A stretch of DNA of 64,000 nt, from NCBI GenBank assembly GCA_964017145.1, contig OZ024843.1, forward strand, positions 3,091,001-3,155,000, in the 5' to 3' direction. Below the pieces are notes generated by a model that saw nothing but the letters and a program-made list of their open reading frames with translations, ran no database searches and was not told the origin of the DNA. The translations under genes were made by a program, and so were the position numbers. Source of the stretch: Agrocybe praecox (lineage: Eukaryota > Basidiomycota > Agaricomycetes > Agaricales > Agrocybaceae). Within the stretch, counting starts at the first letter, position 1. Each line of letters starts with the position of its first letter. This document shows positions 24,169 through 34,089 of the stretch, in pieces.

Positions 24169-26469
24169 GTCAAGGTAGAGGGAGTTTCCAAATGGCCTGA
24201 ACCTGAAAATGTCAAGGATGTTCAATCATTCTTGGGATTTGTCAACTTCTACAGAAGGTTCATAGAGGATTTTGCAGACATTGCCAAGCCACTTCATGAA
24301 TTGACAAAGAAAGGAACAGTCTGGAGATGGGGACTTAGACATCAGGAAGCATTTGACCAGCTAAAGCTTAAGGTCATATCCTCCCCTGTTTTGGTTTTCC
24401 CTGATGATAATAAGCCCTATAAAGTTCAAGCAGATAGCTCAGATTATGCTACTGGGGCTGTCTTATCTCAGGAAGGATCAGATGAGAAATGGCATCCTGT
24501 GGCCTTTATGTCTAAGTCTCTCTCTGAAGTAAAAAGGAATTATGAGATCCATGACAAGGAAATGCTGGCTATTATCAGAGCACTAGATGAATGGAGACAT
24601 TATCTTGAAGGAACTCAACATACCTTTGAGATTTGGACAGACCACAAAAATCTAGAGTACTTTATGACTGCCCAGAAGCTAAGCAGGAGGCAGGCCAGAT
24701 GGTCTCTATTTTTGTCCAGATTTGACTTTTCTCTTCATCATAGACCTGGTAAAAAATCTCTAAAGCCAGATGCACTGTCAAGAAGATCAGATCATAAGAA
24801 GGGGGAGAATGATAATGAAAATGTAGTTCTCCTCAAACCTTCCTACTTCAAAATCCAAGCTCTCAAACAGGGGCACACCATTTTGTCTGGTCCTGAGACT
24901 GATCTTCTGAAGAAAATCAGAGAAGCAAAGGACATGGATGAAAAGGTTGTGAAGGCAGTACAGGAATTGAAGGGATCCTCAACCAAGAAGATAGAAGGAC
25001 AGGAATGGGCAGAAGAGCAAGGACTTATTCTCTACAGAGGGAAAGTGTATGTTCCCAAGGACAAAGATCTTAGAAGAAAAATTGTGGAACTACATCATGA
25101 TGCCTACATTGCTGGACATCCAGAAAAATGGAAGACAATAGAGCTTGTCTCTAGAAATTATTGGTGGCCAGGAATGTCTCACTACATTGCAGCCTACACT
25201 AGAAGCTGTGATAGATGTAACAGGACAAAGACATTCCCAGCTAAGCCTGTTGGCTTCCTGACTCCTACTGAAATTCCTTCTGATGTCTGGCAAACCATTA
25301 CTGTGGACTTTATCACTGGATTACCTGAGTGTCAAGGGTACAATGCCATTATGATAGTTGTAGATAGGCTTAGCAAGATGATCCACATCATACCTACCAC
25401 AAATGAGGTCACATCTGAAGGTACTGCTAAGCTCTACAGGGACTATGTCTGGAAACTGCATGGTCTACCTATCAAAATAATCTGTGATAGAGGTCCTCAG
25501 TTTGTCTTCAAGTTCATGAAAGAGCTCAACTCCTTATTAGGTATTCAGACTGCTTCATCTACAGCCTATCACCCTCAGACAGATGGTCAAACTGAGAGGG
25601 TAAATCAAGAAGTAGAACAATACCTCAGGCTCTTTATAAATCACAGACAAGATGATTGGGTAGAATGGTTGTCCTTAGCTGAATTCTCCTATAACAACAG
25701 AGTTCAAGCATCTACTAGGCAAACACCCTTCATGCTCAATAATGGTAGACATCCCAGGATGGGCACAGAACCTCTTAGAGACAGCAAGATGGACACTGTA
25801 GATACCTTTGTGAAAAACATGGAAGAGGCCAGAGAAGAAGCAGAGTCTGCACTCAAAAAAGCTGCTGATGACATGGCCAAGTTCTATGATAGACACAGAG
25901 GTACACCTACTGAGTATAAGGTTGGGGACATGGTTTGGCTAGATGGCAAGGACTTAAAAACTGATAGGCCTTCCAAGAAATTGGAGGACAAAAGATATGG
26001 ACCATACAAGACCACCAAAGTTGTTGATTCAAATGCCTATGAATTGAAATTGCCTGCTACCATGAAGATCCATCCTGTATTCAATGTAGTCAAGCTCATG
26101 CCCCATCATCCTGATCCAGTTGGTAGAAAGCCCCCTTCCAGACCTCCACCAGTTATCAAAGGTGAAAACCCTGAATGGGAAGTTGAGTACATCAAGGACA
26201 GCAGATTATTCAGAAATAAGCTGCAGTACTTGGTTAAATGGAAAAACTATCCAAATGAAGAAAGTACTTGGGAACCTGCTGAAAATTTGAAGGCAGCTAA
26301 ATCAATCAAGGAATTTCATGCAAAACACCCAGCTGCTCCCAGAAAAATTTCTGCACTCACTTTTGATAGACTTTCATTTTCTCCTTTAATTAATTTTACT
26401 GAACCTCCACCTCCTCTGAAACCCTCCAAACTTAGTCATACATGTGCACATTGTGAGAAATGTGCCTTA

Positions 26470-26481
26470 GAGAGGGGGTGA
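26470..26481 (+). other. Polypurine tract of the chromovirus
   Basis: The purine-rich GAGAGGGGGTGA lies directly before the 3' LTR and includes the pol stop codon. It is the expected primer site for plus-strand DNA synthesis. Confidence 0.8.
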
Positions 26482-26917
26482 TGTCAGGGTTTCCCCTATT
26501 TTTCCTTATTTTTCTATATTTATTTCGCATTTTTCCCTTTTGTAGATGTATAGATATCTTATCTGTTTCATATCTTTGATTATCTCTTGATTATCTCTTG
26601 ATTATCATTTGATTAGATACTTATCACTTTAATTTCCCATAAGCATAGCCTCATCCATTCTACATCATTCCACATCATTCTTTTACTTTCTTTATGATGT
26701 CATGGAGGAATATTCTAGAATAGCTGTAGGGTATACATACTGGACATGTATGTAGCTGTAGCCCCAGCTTCAATCTCTTAGGATATCCACTATCATTGGT
26801 GTGATCTCTTAGAATCATTGAGTGTCTTTCTATCTCTATCTCTTCCTCTCTCTCTCTTCTCTCTTGCTTTGTCTTTGTTGGTGGCCTTGTCACACTGATT
26901 ATAGTGTTGCCCTGACA
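26482..26917 (+). repeat. 3' LTR of the chromovirus
   Basis: 436 bp, TGTCAGGG to CCCTGACA, followed by the target duplication TTATT. It contains a TATA-like segment, the AGCTTCAATCT block and a CT-rich tract, as in the 5' LTR. Confidence 0.95.
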
Positions 26918-26922
26918 TTATT

Positions 26923-27540
26923 ACAAGCTGATTGTATTCTCTGTAGAGGATGTTCTTACCAATGATGTACCAAAATGTGGTTTTATTCTTCTTAAGCTCA
27001 TTCAAAGCTATCTAGAGCTTGATATGTATATGTCACTTACTGTTCATACCGAAAAAACCATCCTTGCAGGAAGGGCAGAGTTACAAAACTTTGAAAAAAT
27101 TATAAATGTAAATCACAGCTGTTTTCTGCCTTGTCAACAAAAGTACCACTTTTATTTACTGCTCATTTAAAGGGGTACAAGACGGTCCATCCAGACAAGT
27201 CCTGGAACTTTCCGAAGGCACACACACACATCTATGTGTTTGACAATATCCTACTAAACAAAGGTGTCATGTGAAACTACAATACTAAACCTATCAAAAA
27301 GGTGCATTGCATCTTGAAGATGTTTTATCAATTCATGATGAATTTCAAGAATGTAATTCCACAAGTGAGTTGTAATACCTTGTAGCATCTAATAACAGTA
27401 ACCATCTGGCACTCACATTAAGTTCTCTAGATAATCAAACTAAATGAGTCAGATCTTATGTGCCAAGTTGTCTGAAATGCTATCACTATCCTCGATAAAA
27501 GTCTTGCAGTGGCTAATCTAGCAGAAGAAAAAGAGTGAAA
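26923..27540. other. Non-coding spacer
   Basis: AT-rich sequence between the chromovirus and the Tc1-like element; no gene, repeat end or motif recognised. Confidence 0.5.
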
Positions 27541-27542
27541 TA

Positions 27543-28406
27543 CAGTGGGGGACAAAACTGTTACAATGTTTTGTACATTTCAAATAAACCAGAAATAACT
27601 TGGGAGCCAGGCAAGCTAGAACCTTGAAATTTTAAATGTAAATAGCCCTGGATATTATCTACCCAAACATATGTCAATGATTATGTAAGCACTATTTCTT
27701 CCCACACTACAAATTATTTAAAAGTACAAGTACATTGTAACGGTTTTGTCCCTCTCAGCCAAATCACCTGACTTTGTTGATTACATCCAAATAAGTGCAA
27801 ATAAAATCATGTGATTGGTTGGAAATAGGTATATATACTCTTGTACAATGCTTGTGGCCTCCCACAACTCATTATTTCACCATGCACTGCATTACTACTG
27901 CCCAACGCACCCACATCATTCATCTTCTTACCCAAGGTCATTCTGCTCACCAAATTGAAGCTATTACTGGTTGTTCTATTGCCTCTATATCCCGTATCCG
28001 CAACAAATACTGCTTTGACCTTCCCAAGTCCACTGGTGGTCGTCCTCGCAAGCTTTCACCATCTGTGGAATGAAATTCCAGCCTCTGTGTGTCAGAATTT
28101 GATAGAAAGTATGCCTAGAAGAGTTGCAGCTGTTGCTAAGGCCAAGGGAGGGTATACCAAGTACTGAATAGTGTAAATAGTATATAATTTTCAAGAGGGA
28201 CAAAACCGTTACAATGTACTTGTACTTTTAAATAATTTGTAGTGTGGGAAGAAATAGTGCTTACATAATCATTGACATATGTTTGGGTAGATAATATCCA
28301 GGGCTATCTATATTTAAAATTTCAAGGTTCTAGCTTGCCTGGTTCCCAAGTTATTTCTAGTTTACTTGAAATGTACAAAACATTGTAACGGTTTTGTCCC
28401 CCACTG
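27543..28406 (+). mobile_element. Internally deleted Tc1/mariner element, 213-bp TIRs
   Basis: 864 bp flanked by TA on both sides (27,541-27,542 and 28,407-28,408), the signature target of Tc1/mariner. The ends read CAGTGGGGGACAAAAC. The arms 27,543-27,755 and 28,194-28,406 are near-identical inverted repeats of 213 bp. The centre keeps only the start and the end of a transposase gene. It is therefore a non-autonomous deletion derivative. Confidence 0.95.
27882..28167 (+). pseudogene. Tc1/mariner transposase remnant (HTH plus C-terminal tail)
   Basis: ATG at 27,882 begins an N-terminal helix-turn-helix domain (IIHLLTQGHSAHQIEAITG, then SIASISRIRNKY) and a GGRPRKLSP linker typical of Tc1-like transposases. 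After about 28,060 the sequence jumps to the extreme C-terminus in another frame (LIESMPRRVAAVAKAKGGYT, ending at TGA 28,165-28,167). The whole DDE catalytic region is missing. The product could at most bind DNA. Confidence 0.9.
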
Positions 28407-28615
28407 TAGTTGGAACTAAGCATGTTTCCCTTGGATCTCCATCCTCCCATGTCAGTTTACTTGTGATTGAAGACAAGTTCTCAATCAGAAAGGACAGGGC
28501 ATTCAAGGATTTCTGAGTTCATGTTGGAAAAATGCTTAGTAACCAACTCAACTTTAGAATTAGACTCCAACTGTATGATATGATATGCTCTTATTACTCT
28601 TAATGCTTTAAATCC

Positions 28616-29453
28616 ACATAGTGCTAGCAGATTTATGTATGAGTTGTTCATAGTTGCTCATTTAAGGTGATGTGTCCACACCAGTAGTTGCTCAATTGCC
28701 TAAATTCATGTATCAGGGTGACTGAGAGTGACTAGAGGGCTGTAGTCATGTAAAAAGCATGTGATATGCATGTGATCTGGGTGCAGCAACCAAAACTTTT
28801 CTTATTGAAGTGTTTCAAAAATAGATCTGAGCTGAAAATAGATTTGTTTGGTCCAATAAAATATCTAGAGTGTTTTAAAAATAAATTATATCAGATTTGG
28901 CAAATTTGTAAAATGTTCTAAAAATAAATTTGATCATATTTGACAATTTTGTGAGTCTTCTAAAAATATATCATATTTAAATATAGATTTATCCTATCTT
29001 ATCTTATTTCAGTCCTATCTATTTCACTATTATTCATCTATCTTGCTATTATCTATAAAAGTGACTTTGTTCCAAAAGCTCAAAGTTCAAAGTCCTTTTG
29101 CCTTATTGGGTTGTCTGGATGTAATGTCACTCAAAAGCTCTGTTTGTTTTGTATCCTGCATGCCCCTGCCTGCCTAGATTATTATTTACAGTTTGTTTGC
29201 ATTTGAGGCCATATAAACATATGTATGGAGCCCAAACATGTAAATAGAGGCAAAAAAAAAGTCATGTGCATGGATTTTGATCCCATCAAATATAAACACA
29301 TGACTATCAGGTGATAAGTCACAAACAGTCACAATAGGCCAGCTGGACAGCCTGATACATGAATTTGGGCAATTGGGCAACTACTGGTGTGGATGCATCA
29401 CCTTAATTAAGCAGCTATGGGGAGTTGATATAGAAAATTGACAGCACAGGCTG
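28616..29453 (-). mobile_element. Family-X long-TIR element, 838 bp, inverted copy
   Basis: Reverse complement of 14,344-15,181 over its full length, with very few differences (for example gctagcag here against the complement of ctgccagc). Same roughly 100-bp terminal inverted repeats and no coding capacity. High identity implies recent duplication, or homogenisation between the two copies 14 kb apart. Confidence 0.8.
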
Positions 29454-29579
29454 CTAAATTATAATTAATGAATCATAAATCATGCTGTACAAGTATCTGA
29501 AGGTCAATTATAAGTCAATGATTACTTGAAGAGAAGAATCAAATTTTCTACGTGCCAATCCATCTTTCAACAAGGTACC

Positions 29580-31666
29580 TGTCAGGGAAACACTATAATC
29601 AGTGTGACAAGGCCACCAACAACATCAGGAAAATTGACTTTGTCCTTCAAGGTCTTTCAGGATCTTTAAAGATGCAAAAGATGCAAAAGATCAAAAGACA
29701 GTTAAAGACCTTTGAAAGCAAGGTGCTCTGGGTACAAATCCATGAAAGCGCTTTAAAGATCATTCAAAGACTACTAAAGACATCAGAAAGATGCTACAAA
29801 GACCCTGAAAGACAACTGAAGGACTACTAAAGCTAATTCAAAGACTCTAAAAAACTCTATAATCTCTTTAGAATCCTCACTGAATCCATTAGAATCATCA
29901 AAACCAATTTATTCAAATTAAAGTAATACATGTGTTTATATACTTATTAAAGCTAACATAAAAGAGAGAAGAAGGGGAGATGGAGGGGGAACAGGGTAGA
30001 GAAAAGGGGAACAGAGGAGAAGGGGAAGAGGATGTGCAAGAAAGAGGACAAAAAAAAGAGAGCAGGGAAAGAGGAGAGGGAAGAGGAGAGGGCAGGGAGA
30101 AAAGGGGATAGTGGGCCTCTCAGAATGCCATAATTATCTGTGGACAGTAGCGGTGAGTGACAAGATGGCATAGATGGGGTACTTACCTCATAGCACCTGT
30201 TGCTCTGTGTTCTACCTCCTTCACTGTCCTTCTATAACCATTCCCCACTGTGCCACATCACATCCTTACCCCGACCCATGTGTCCCTGCTTGTGCGCTGG
30301 CATCCATCAGCGGCAACGGCAGCAGTTGTGCTGAGTTGCATCACGGTGGTGTTTGGGTTGTGTGGTGCTCGTTGTTGTTGTTCATGATGTCGTTGCAGTG
30401 CGGTGATAATGGGACGCGGTGGGGAACAGTGGTGGTGGTAGTAAACAGCGGCAGCGGATGGTGGTGGTTAAGAAACAACCAGTGTGACGTGTCAACATCA
30501 CACTGTTCGCTGCTGTTGTATGCGGTGAGTGTGACATCACCTATGTAGGTATGTAAAATGGTGCAAGTCCTAAGTCCATAGTGTGGCTGTAAAAATATCA
30601 CATGATGGTGGGAGTTTACATTTCCTAGTCTTTGAATCTCTTGCACTTGACGCTCCATTGCTGGTTGGCTTGTAGTTACATGTGACTTTTGCACAGCCAC
30701 ATTAAAAAAAAAAAAGGTTGTATAGAGAAAAATTAAGGCATGTTTGTAAATATTTATTATGACATAAGCTTTGTTTGTTCAGGCGCAAAATGCAAAAAGA
30801 TTTTTGAAGTGGCTGTTAAAATCAAAATAAATAATGTAAATATTTGTACAGAGCCAAGTATTTATGCTAAAAATATGAAAAAATGTGTTTGGCGCTCATT
30901 TGTGACCAAATATTTGTAAAGTATAAAGTGGTCTAAAAATAGATTTTCACAAATATAAATAGATCTAACATAGGCTACAATTGTCTCTATGCATCTCAAG
31001 CTACTAATTACATAAAGCGCCTCAAGACAAAAATGGGTCTTCCTGATGTTGCAATATTATGAGCTATAAAATTAAACAACTCTTTGAGGAACTAAAAAGA
31101 TACTCAAAGACACATAGAAGATGTAAACATTGAAAAAAACATGGAAAGACTAATAAAGACTCTGAAAGACCAGGAAAGACCAGGAAAGACACTCAAAGAA
31201 GTCGTCAGCTCATCAATTACCTATGTCACTATAAGGTCAAAAGGCTTTTTCCTGATGAAAGACAAAACAAGAGAGAAAGAAAGAGATAGATAGAGAAAGA
31301 GACACACAATGATTCTAAGAGATCACATCAATAATAGTGGATATCCTAAGAGATTGAAGCTGGGGCTACAGCTACCTATATATCCAGTATATATACCCTA
31401 CAGCTATTCTAGAATATTTCTCTATGACATTATAAAAAGGAATGATGAATAAGGCAATGACATCATAAAGAAAGTAAAAGAATAATGTGGAATGATGTAG
31501 AGTGAATAAGGCTATGCTCATAATAAATCAAAGTAATAAGTTTCTAATCAAATGATAATCAAGAGATAATCAAAGATATGAAACAGATAAGATATCTATA
31601 CATCTACAAAAGGGAAAAATGCGAAATAAATAAAGAAAAATAGAGAAAAATAAGGAAACCCTGACA
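29580..31666 (-). mobile_element. Solo LTR of the chromovirus family, minus orientation, split
   Basis: Read on the minus strand it starts TGTCAGGGTTTCC (31,666) and ends CCTGACA (29,580). The flanks are GTACC and GTGCC, a 5-bp duplication with one mismatch. Between 29,622 and 31,258 it is interrupted by a separate TIR element. The remaining LTR sequence carries the usual AGCTTCAATCT and TATA segments. Confidence 0.88.
29623..31257. mobile_element. 1.6-kb TIR element with AAAGAC arrays
   Basis: Inserted in the LTR. Its ends are inverted: CATCAGGAAAA at the left and, on the opposite strand, CATCAGGAAAA at the right. Only AA appears duplicated at the junction. Both subterminal regions (about 29,650-29,850 and 31,090-31,200) are rich in AAAGAC and AAAGAT hexamers, as in transposons with multiple transposase-binding sites such as CACTA types. 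The middle has purine-rich low-complexity sequence (about 29,955-30,110). No transposase can be read, so it is non-autonomous. Confidence 0.65.
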
Positions 31667-31890
31667 GTGCCTCGGTATAATTATGTACTACTTCAGATTG
31701 GTACATCCAGAAAAACACTTTATGCCTTTGGAGCCTGGAGGCAGCCTTCAAAGCAGTCAAGGAAAAATAAGGAAACTCTGACAGTGCCTCAGTATGATTA
31801 TGTACTACTCCAGATTGGTACATCCAGAAAAACACTTTATGCCTTTGGAGCCTGGAGGAACCCTAGAGGCAGCCTTCAAAGCAGTCAAGG
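31645..31890 (+). repeat. Direct duplication of about 117 bp
   Basis: The segment gaaaaataaggaaac..ctgacagtgcctc and the following roughly 95 bp, including cagattggtacatccag, occur at 31,645 and again from 31,762. The first copy includes the terminus of the solo LTR, so the duplication happened after that insertion. The second copy has a small additional insertion (aaccctagag). Confidence 0.8.
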
Positions 31891-31969
31891 CAGCTTGGAG
31901 CCTGGGGCCTATACTCTGCACAATATTCATATCCTCAAGGAGTGCCAAAGCAACCTGAAACCTTATAAT

Positions 31970-32358
31970 AATCATATAATAGTCATGTGTTTATAATTGA
32001 TGGCATCAAAATTCATGCACATAACTTTTTGCTTGCCTCTGTTTACATGTTTGGGCTCTACTAATATTTTTATATAGCCTCAAATACAAACAAACAATAA
32101 ACAATAATATCAGCAGACAGAGGCATGCAGGATACAAAACAAACAAAGCCTTTGAATAATGTCATATTCAAACAACCAAATAATGCAAGAAAACTTTGGA
32201 CTGAGATTTTGAAATAAAGGCATTTGATTCATGATAGATGGGACTATGATAAGACCAGATGAGATCAATCTATTTTTAGCTCAAATATATTTTAGAATAA
32301 TTTACATATTTAGATAAATCAGAGCCTAAATGAGACACCCAAATATGTACATTCAAAC
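31970..32358 (+). mobile_element. Family-X fragment
   Basis: Diverged match to the middle of family X (catgtgtttata, gcctctgtttacatgtttggg, gcatgcaggatacaaaacaaaca, then caagaaaactttgga). It ends at the hAT-type element inserted at 32,359. Confidence 0.6.
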
Positions 32359-32789
32359 CAGTGTTGCCACAGTTCAGCTTGTGCAGACTAGTTGTTGAAG
32401 CGGAGCCAAAATGAGTTGAGTGGGGTTGAGCTGAAAACTCAACATTTTGGCCTGACTTCTGAGTTGAGTGTAGCATGCTCAGAGCGGCTTTGAACCAATT
32501 GGAGCTGTGACTTGTAGCCAAATCAGAAATGCTTCTAGAGATTCACAAAATTCTCTTCTTCTGTTCATCCTTTGTTCATTCTTTCCACATTTTTTGCTCA
32601 TTTGGTCACATTTCTCACCTGTATATCACTTTTAATAATTTATGCCTTCTCTGGATGGCTACTTCACTTGTATATGCACAGGCACTGTAAATCATGCAGA
32701 ACATAGGGTTTTGTTCCTCACACACCAATGAAGTTATCCTTTGGCCACAGGTAGTAAAAAATTGAGCTTATGCACTAAGCTATTTAACA

Positions 32790-33790
32790 CAAGGGTATGG
32801 TGGAATTAAAATCCCAGACCGGATCCTGGTAGGTAGGGTCAGCCGTCAGGCTAGAAAAATAAATATGTGATTCACTTTTGTAGTGAACTTTTCATCAAAT
32901 ATAAGACTTTTGGACATTAATTGCCCTTTAATGACACATCAATAAGCAAATTATGTGTGTGGAAAGGCTCCAAATTGTTATTTCCTTGCTTTATGCAAGC
33001 TTTATGACTGAGTTACCCAGATAAGATAAGATAATCCAAATATAGAAGTCGCAGATCTGACCACTTGATCTGACCAATGGTACAATAGATCACAAAAATG
33101 ATTGTTAGTGCATTAGTTTGCAAAAAATCTTGTACATATTAACAGAAAAATAATATTTTATGCACAATATCTACCTTGCATGTGGAACCAACACACTTCA
33201 GCACATTTTGGATTATAAATACCTTCCAAATATAGAAATTTGATGGATTACTAAGCATTGGAGGTAGGTAGGGTCAGCCTCAGGGCTTAAAAAATAAAAG
33301 GTGGCATCAGGTAAAAAATATTGTTTCCACTATACCCTTGATTTAACATATACTTGATGTATTAAAATTTAAAAGGATAATAAGTATGGGGCTTCAAATG
33401 GCTCAAATTAAAGTATATATGGCTTTTGAGATTATTTTTTTCTTTCCGAGGTTTTCAGCCTGACTAAGTATACTGTCAAGAATTGACTTAATCAAAGAGA
33501 AGAGTTCGCCCAAAGACCAAGTTAAAGAACAAGCCGAGGATTTTAGCATCCCCAGACCCTAAGTTTATATACATGATGAACCTGTAAACTACCCACAGTC
33601 TATCAAGGGATTGTTACATAAGTGTCTATGTATAGGAAAAGGAAATGCATAGTGTGAGGTTTGAACCTAAGAGCTGGTAGGACAGTGTCATGATGTAACA
33701 ATAGTATGACTGCTTATGTTGTAGGGTGGACACAAAGATGTGCCCTGACATATACCTCCAGTCCGGCATTCTAATCCTGATACCCCCTTG
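32790..33790. mobile_element. Decayed CAAGGGG-family element(s)
   Basis: The left end CAAGGGTATGGTGG and the right end tccggcattctaatcctgatacccccttg resemble the ends of the element at 23,741-24,168. An internal duplicate of gtaggtagggtcagcc at 32,843 and about 33,256 suggests two overlapping or nested copies. The outer flanks do not match, so the target duplication is lost or the borders come from different insertions. Confidence 0.55.
33474..33750 (+). mobile_element. Short solo LTR of another family (duplication TATAC)
   Basis: 277 bp starting TGTCAAGAATTGAC and ending GTGCCCTGACA. Flanked by TATAC at 33,469-33,473 and 33,751-33,755. It shares the terminal dinucleotides and the last bases with the chromovirus LTR but not its body, so it is a separate LTR family. 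Confidence 0.85.
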
Positions 33791-34089
33791 ACCATGTTTT
33801 GGATTTTTTCAGTCAGGACAAAAATAAATGAGCAGTTAGAAGCACTCAAACATCTCCCAGACAAGTATTCCTAGGTTTCATAACAATAATATCTAGTTTG
33901 AATGCAATTCAAAAGGAAATTGTTAATAAATTTTGCATCTTGCCATTTTTGGATACAGAGTTGCAACTTAGTCATAAGTGAGTTGGCTCATTAGCAGTTT
34001 TGCTCAGCTTCATGGCTTATTTGACTCAGATAGTCATGGAAGCAAAGTTTAGCTGAGCAGAGTTGAACAGTGGCAACACTAATTCAAAC

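Larger units (their letters stand above)
22159..26481 (+). pseudogene. pol: Pol polyprotein of the chromovirus, interrupted
   Basis: The pol frame is -1 relative to gag and overlaps its end. Domains in order: aspartic protease with LDSGATG (about 22,410); reverse transcriptase with [19 protein letters not shown] and the YMDD centre (about 23,215-23,740); RNase H with the QADSSD, HDKEM and WTDHKN blocks (about 24,425-24,660); integrase with a HHCC zinc region (ending CDRCNRTK), VDFITGLP, CDRGPQF and TDGQTERVNQ (about 25,090-25,610); then a chromodomain with YLVKWKNY and ESTWEP (about 26,180-26,320). All catalytic residues seem present. Coding is broken by TAA at 23,022-23,024 and by the TIR element at 23,741-24,168. 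The final stop overlaps the polypurine tract. Confidence 0.93.
17037..26917 (+). mobile_element. Ty3/gypsy chromovirus, nearly full length, inactivated
   Basis: A retrotransposon bounded by LTRs starting TGTCAGGG and ending CCCTGACA, flanked by the duplication TTATT (17,032-17,036 and 26,918-26,922). Order: 5' LTR, primer-binding site, gag with a CCHC knuckle, pol with protease, reverse transcriptase, RNase H, integrase and a C-terminal chromodomain, polypurine tract, 3' LTR. Integrase before the chromodomain places it in the chromovirus branch of Ty3/gypsy. Three lesions are visible: a roughly 3.05-kb insertion within the 5' LTR, a TAA codon at 23,022-23,024 in pol, and a 428-bp TIR element in pol. 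Without insertions the element would be about 6.4 kb. The 5-bp duplication is exact. Confidence 0.95.
32359..34081. mobile_element. Non-autonomous hAT element with nested insertions
   Basis: Flanked by a perfect 8-bp duplication ATTCAAAC (32,351-32,358 and 34,082-34,089). Ends are CAGTGTTGCCACAGTTCA and, on the other strand, TAGTGTTGCCACTGTTCA: hAT-type (C/T)AGTGTTGCC termini. No transposase is encoded. A CAAGGG-family element (about 32,790-33,790) and within it a solo LTR (33,474-33,750) are nested inside. The remaining element would be about 0.7 kb. Confidence 0.88.

Noticed and set aside
14344..29453. Single 15-kb transposon with 838-bp terminal inverted repeats
   Set aside because: No matching target duplication outside the repeats and no shared transposase; other single copies of the repeat exist in the window, so I list them as separate elements.
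32790..33790. Intact CAAGGGG-family insertion with target duplication
   Set aside because: The 8 bases on each side (ATTTAACA and ACCATGTT) do not match, so it is treated as a decayed or composite copy.
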